From Chitinophaga sancti (lineage in GTDB: Bacteria; Bacteroidota; Bacteroidia; Chitinophagales; Chitinophagaceae), in NCBI RefSeq assembly GCF_034424315.1, contig NZ_CP139972.1:1488001-1552000 (forward strand): a stretch of 64,000 bases of DNA. The letters run 5' to 3'. The notes beneath the pieces are model-generated. The model was not told the DNA's origin, did no database searches, and saw only the letters and a program-made list of their open reading frames with translations. The translations under genes were made by a program, and so were the position numbers. Within the stretch, counting starts at the first letter, position 1. Every line of letters starts with the position of its first letter. Shown here one piece after another: positions 63,103 to 64,000 of this stretch.

Positions 63103-64000
63103 CATCGCCTGCCTCTCCGACCAGGTATTCAGGAAAGTGCTTAAGCTCATGGGTAATCGTTTTGAGCTGACTGTCGTATGTGAAAATGAACAGGAAGCCG
63201 CAGCACATATTCATGCCGCTATTGCCGAAATACGCCGTATTGAAAGCCTGCTCACTACCTTTCATGAAGAGAGTCAGACTTCCCTCATCAACCGGAATGC
63301 CGGCATACGCCCCGTCCAGGTTGATAAAGAAGTCTGCGATCTAATTATCCGCGCGGGCAAAATATCCAGTCTCACCCAGGGAGCCTTTGACCTTAGTTAC
63401 GGATCGGTAGACAAAAGTCTCTGGAATTTTGATCAGCATATGACAGCGCTTCCAGATCCGGAAACTGCCCGGAAGATGGTCCGTTTAATTGATTACCGGA
63501 ACATCTGGGTAAACCCTGCGGCGAATGAAGTGATGCTGCGCGAAAAAGGCATGCGTATAGGGTTTGGCGGTATTGGAAAAGGATACGCCGCTGAATGTGC
63601 AAAAGCCCTCCTGCGCAAAAGGGGTGTTCAAAGCGGCATCGTCAATGCTGCAGGCGATCTCACTGCCTGGGGTACACAACCAGGCGGCAAGCCCTGGACC
63701 GTGGGCATTGCAGATCCTGATAGCACGCACCATCCTTTTTCCTATCTCAACATCTCTGATCAGGCCATTGCCACCTCCGGCAATTATGAGAAATATGCGA
63801 TCATCAACGGCAAAAAATACTCGCATACTATTGATCCTAAAACCGGCCTTCCGGTCACCGGGATCAAAAGCGTATCTATTATCAGCACCAATGCTGAAAT
63901 CGCCGATGCGATGGCAACACCTGTCATGATCATGGGTATCAGGGCAGGGTTGAATATGATCAACCAGATGAAGCAGATTGCCTGTATCATCATTGACGAT
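63086..64000 (+). CDS. apbE: ApbE-type FAD:protein FMN transferase (partial)
   Basis: The first 305 codons are visible; the gene runs off the right edge. Moves FMN from FAD onto a Thr or Ser of target proteins such as Na+-translocating redox complexes. Family motifs are FGGIGKGYAAE, VNAAGDLTAWG and SHTIDPKTGLPV, followed by the metal-binding AEIADAMATPVMIMG. The ATG at 63086 overlaps the end of the thioredoxin gene, so translation is probably coupled. No signal peptide is seen at this start. Confidence 0.92.
   Translation, partial: MLPENDIACLSDQVFRKVLKLMGNRFELTVVCENEQEAAAHIHAAIAEIRRIESLLTTFHEESQTSLINRNAGIRPVQVDKEVCDLIIRAGKISSLTQGAFDLSYGSVDKSLWNFDQHMTALPDPETARKMVRLIDYRNIWVNPAANEVMLREKGMRIGFGGIGKGYAAECAKALLRKRGVQSGIVNAAGDLTAWGTQPGGKPWTVGIADPDSTHHPFSYLNISDQAIATSGNYEKYAIINGKKYSHTIDPKTGLPVTGIKSVSIISTNAEIADAMATPVMIMGIRAGLNMINQMKQIACIIIDD

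Overview
The window looks like chromosome from a Bacteroidota bacterium, most likely the Chitinophagaceae (Chitinophaga-like). The reasons are a FecI/FecR/TonB-receptor signalling unit with a DUF4249 partner, DUF5686 and DUF6377 proteins, many short lipoprotein signals, -7 promoter boxes of the form TAnnTTTG, and almost no Shine-Dalgarno sequences. The genus is inferred from gene content only. No rRNA, tRNA or CRISPR array was seen.

Layout. 1-12.4 kb: a heavy-metal RND efflux system. CusA-like pump and a DUF5686 protein lie on the minus strand; divergent on the plus strand are an ECF sigma factor, FecR anti-sigma, a TonB receptor with an STN signalling domain, a DUF4249 lipoprotein, the TolC-like channel and the CusB-like adaptor. 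12.5-13.4 kb: an intact IS5-family element with a 3-bp TTA target duplication. 13.5-25.2 kb: an outer-membrane beta-barrel receptor, a DUF6377 regulator, two GH3 beta-glucosidases that overlap as TAATG, and two related lipoproteins. 25.5-32.5 kb: a complete L-rhamnose operon (rhaB-rhaA-rhaT-rhaD-fucO) with a divergent AraC regulator.

33.4-56.1 kb is a stress/low-oxygen type island bracketed by two paralogous regulators that fuse a receiver domain to a Crp/Fnr effector and HTH. Between them lie a YtxH-like small protein, a P2-type cation ATPase, a fused glycogen synthase-glucan phosphorylase, PEP synthase, four tandem-domain universal stress proteins, Hsp20, a PfkB-type phosphofructokinase, an L,D-transpeptidase, a CBS-domain site-2 protease, a stand-alone response regulator and a Zn alcohol dehydrogenase. 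I find a recurrent 14-bp palindrome, ATGAC-N4-GTCAT (core TGA-N6-TCA), in several of the intergenic regions. In several cases it is about 30 bp upstream of a -7 box, placing it near -41, which suits a class II Crp/Fnr activator. This is the main novel observation.

56.4-61.3 kb: an operon of a GH15-like hydrolase, an AgaI-type amino-sugar phosphate deaminase and a third GH3 enzyme. 61.4-64 kb: a small membrane protein, a Nim-like flavoprotein (with one of the palindromes upstream), a thioredoxin-like protein and the start of ApbE. A separate 73-bp palindromic repeat family is scattered through the window in five intergenic copies.
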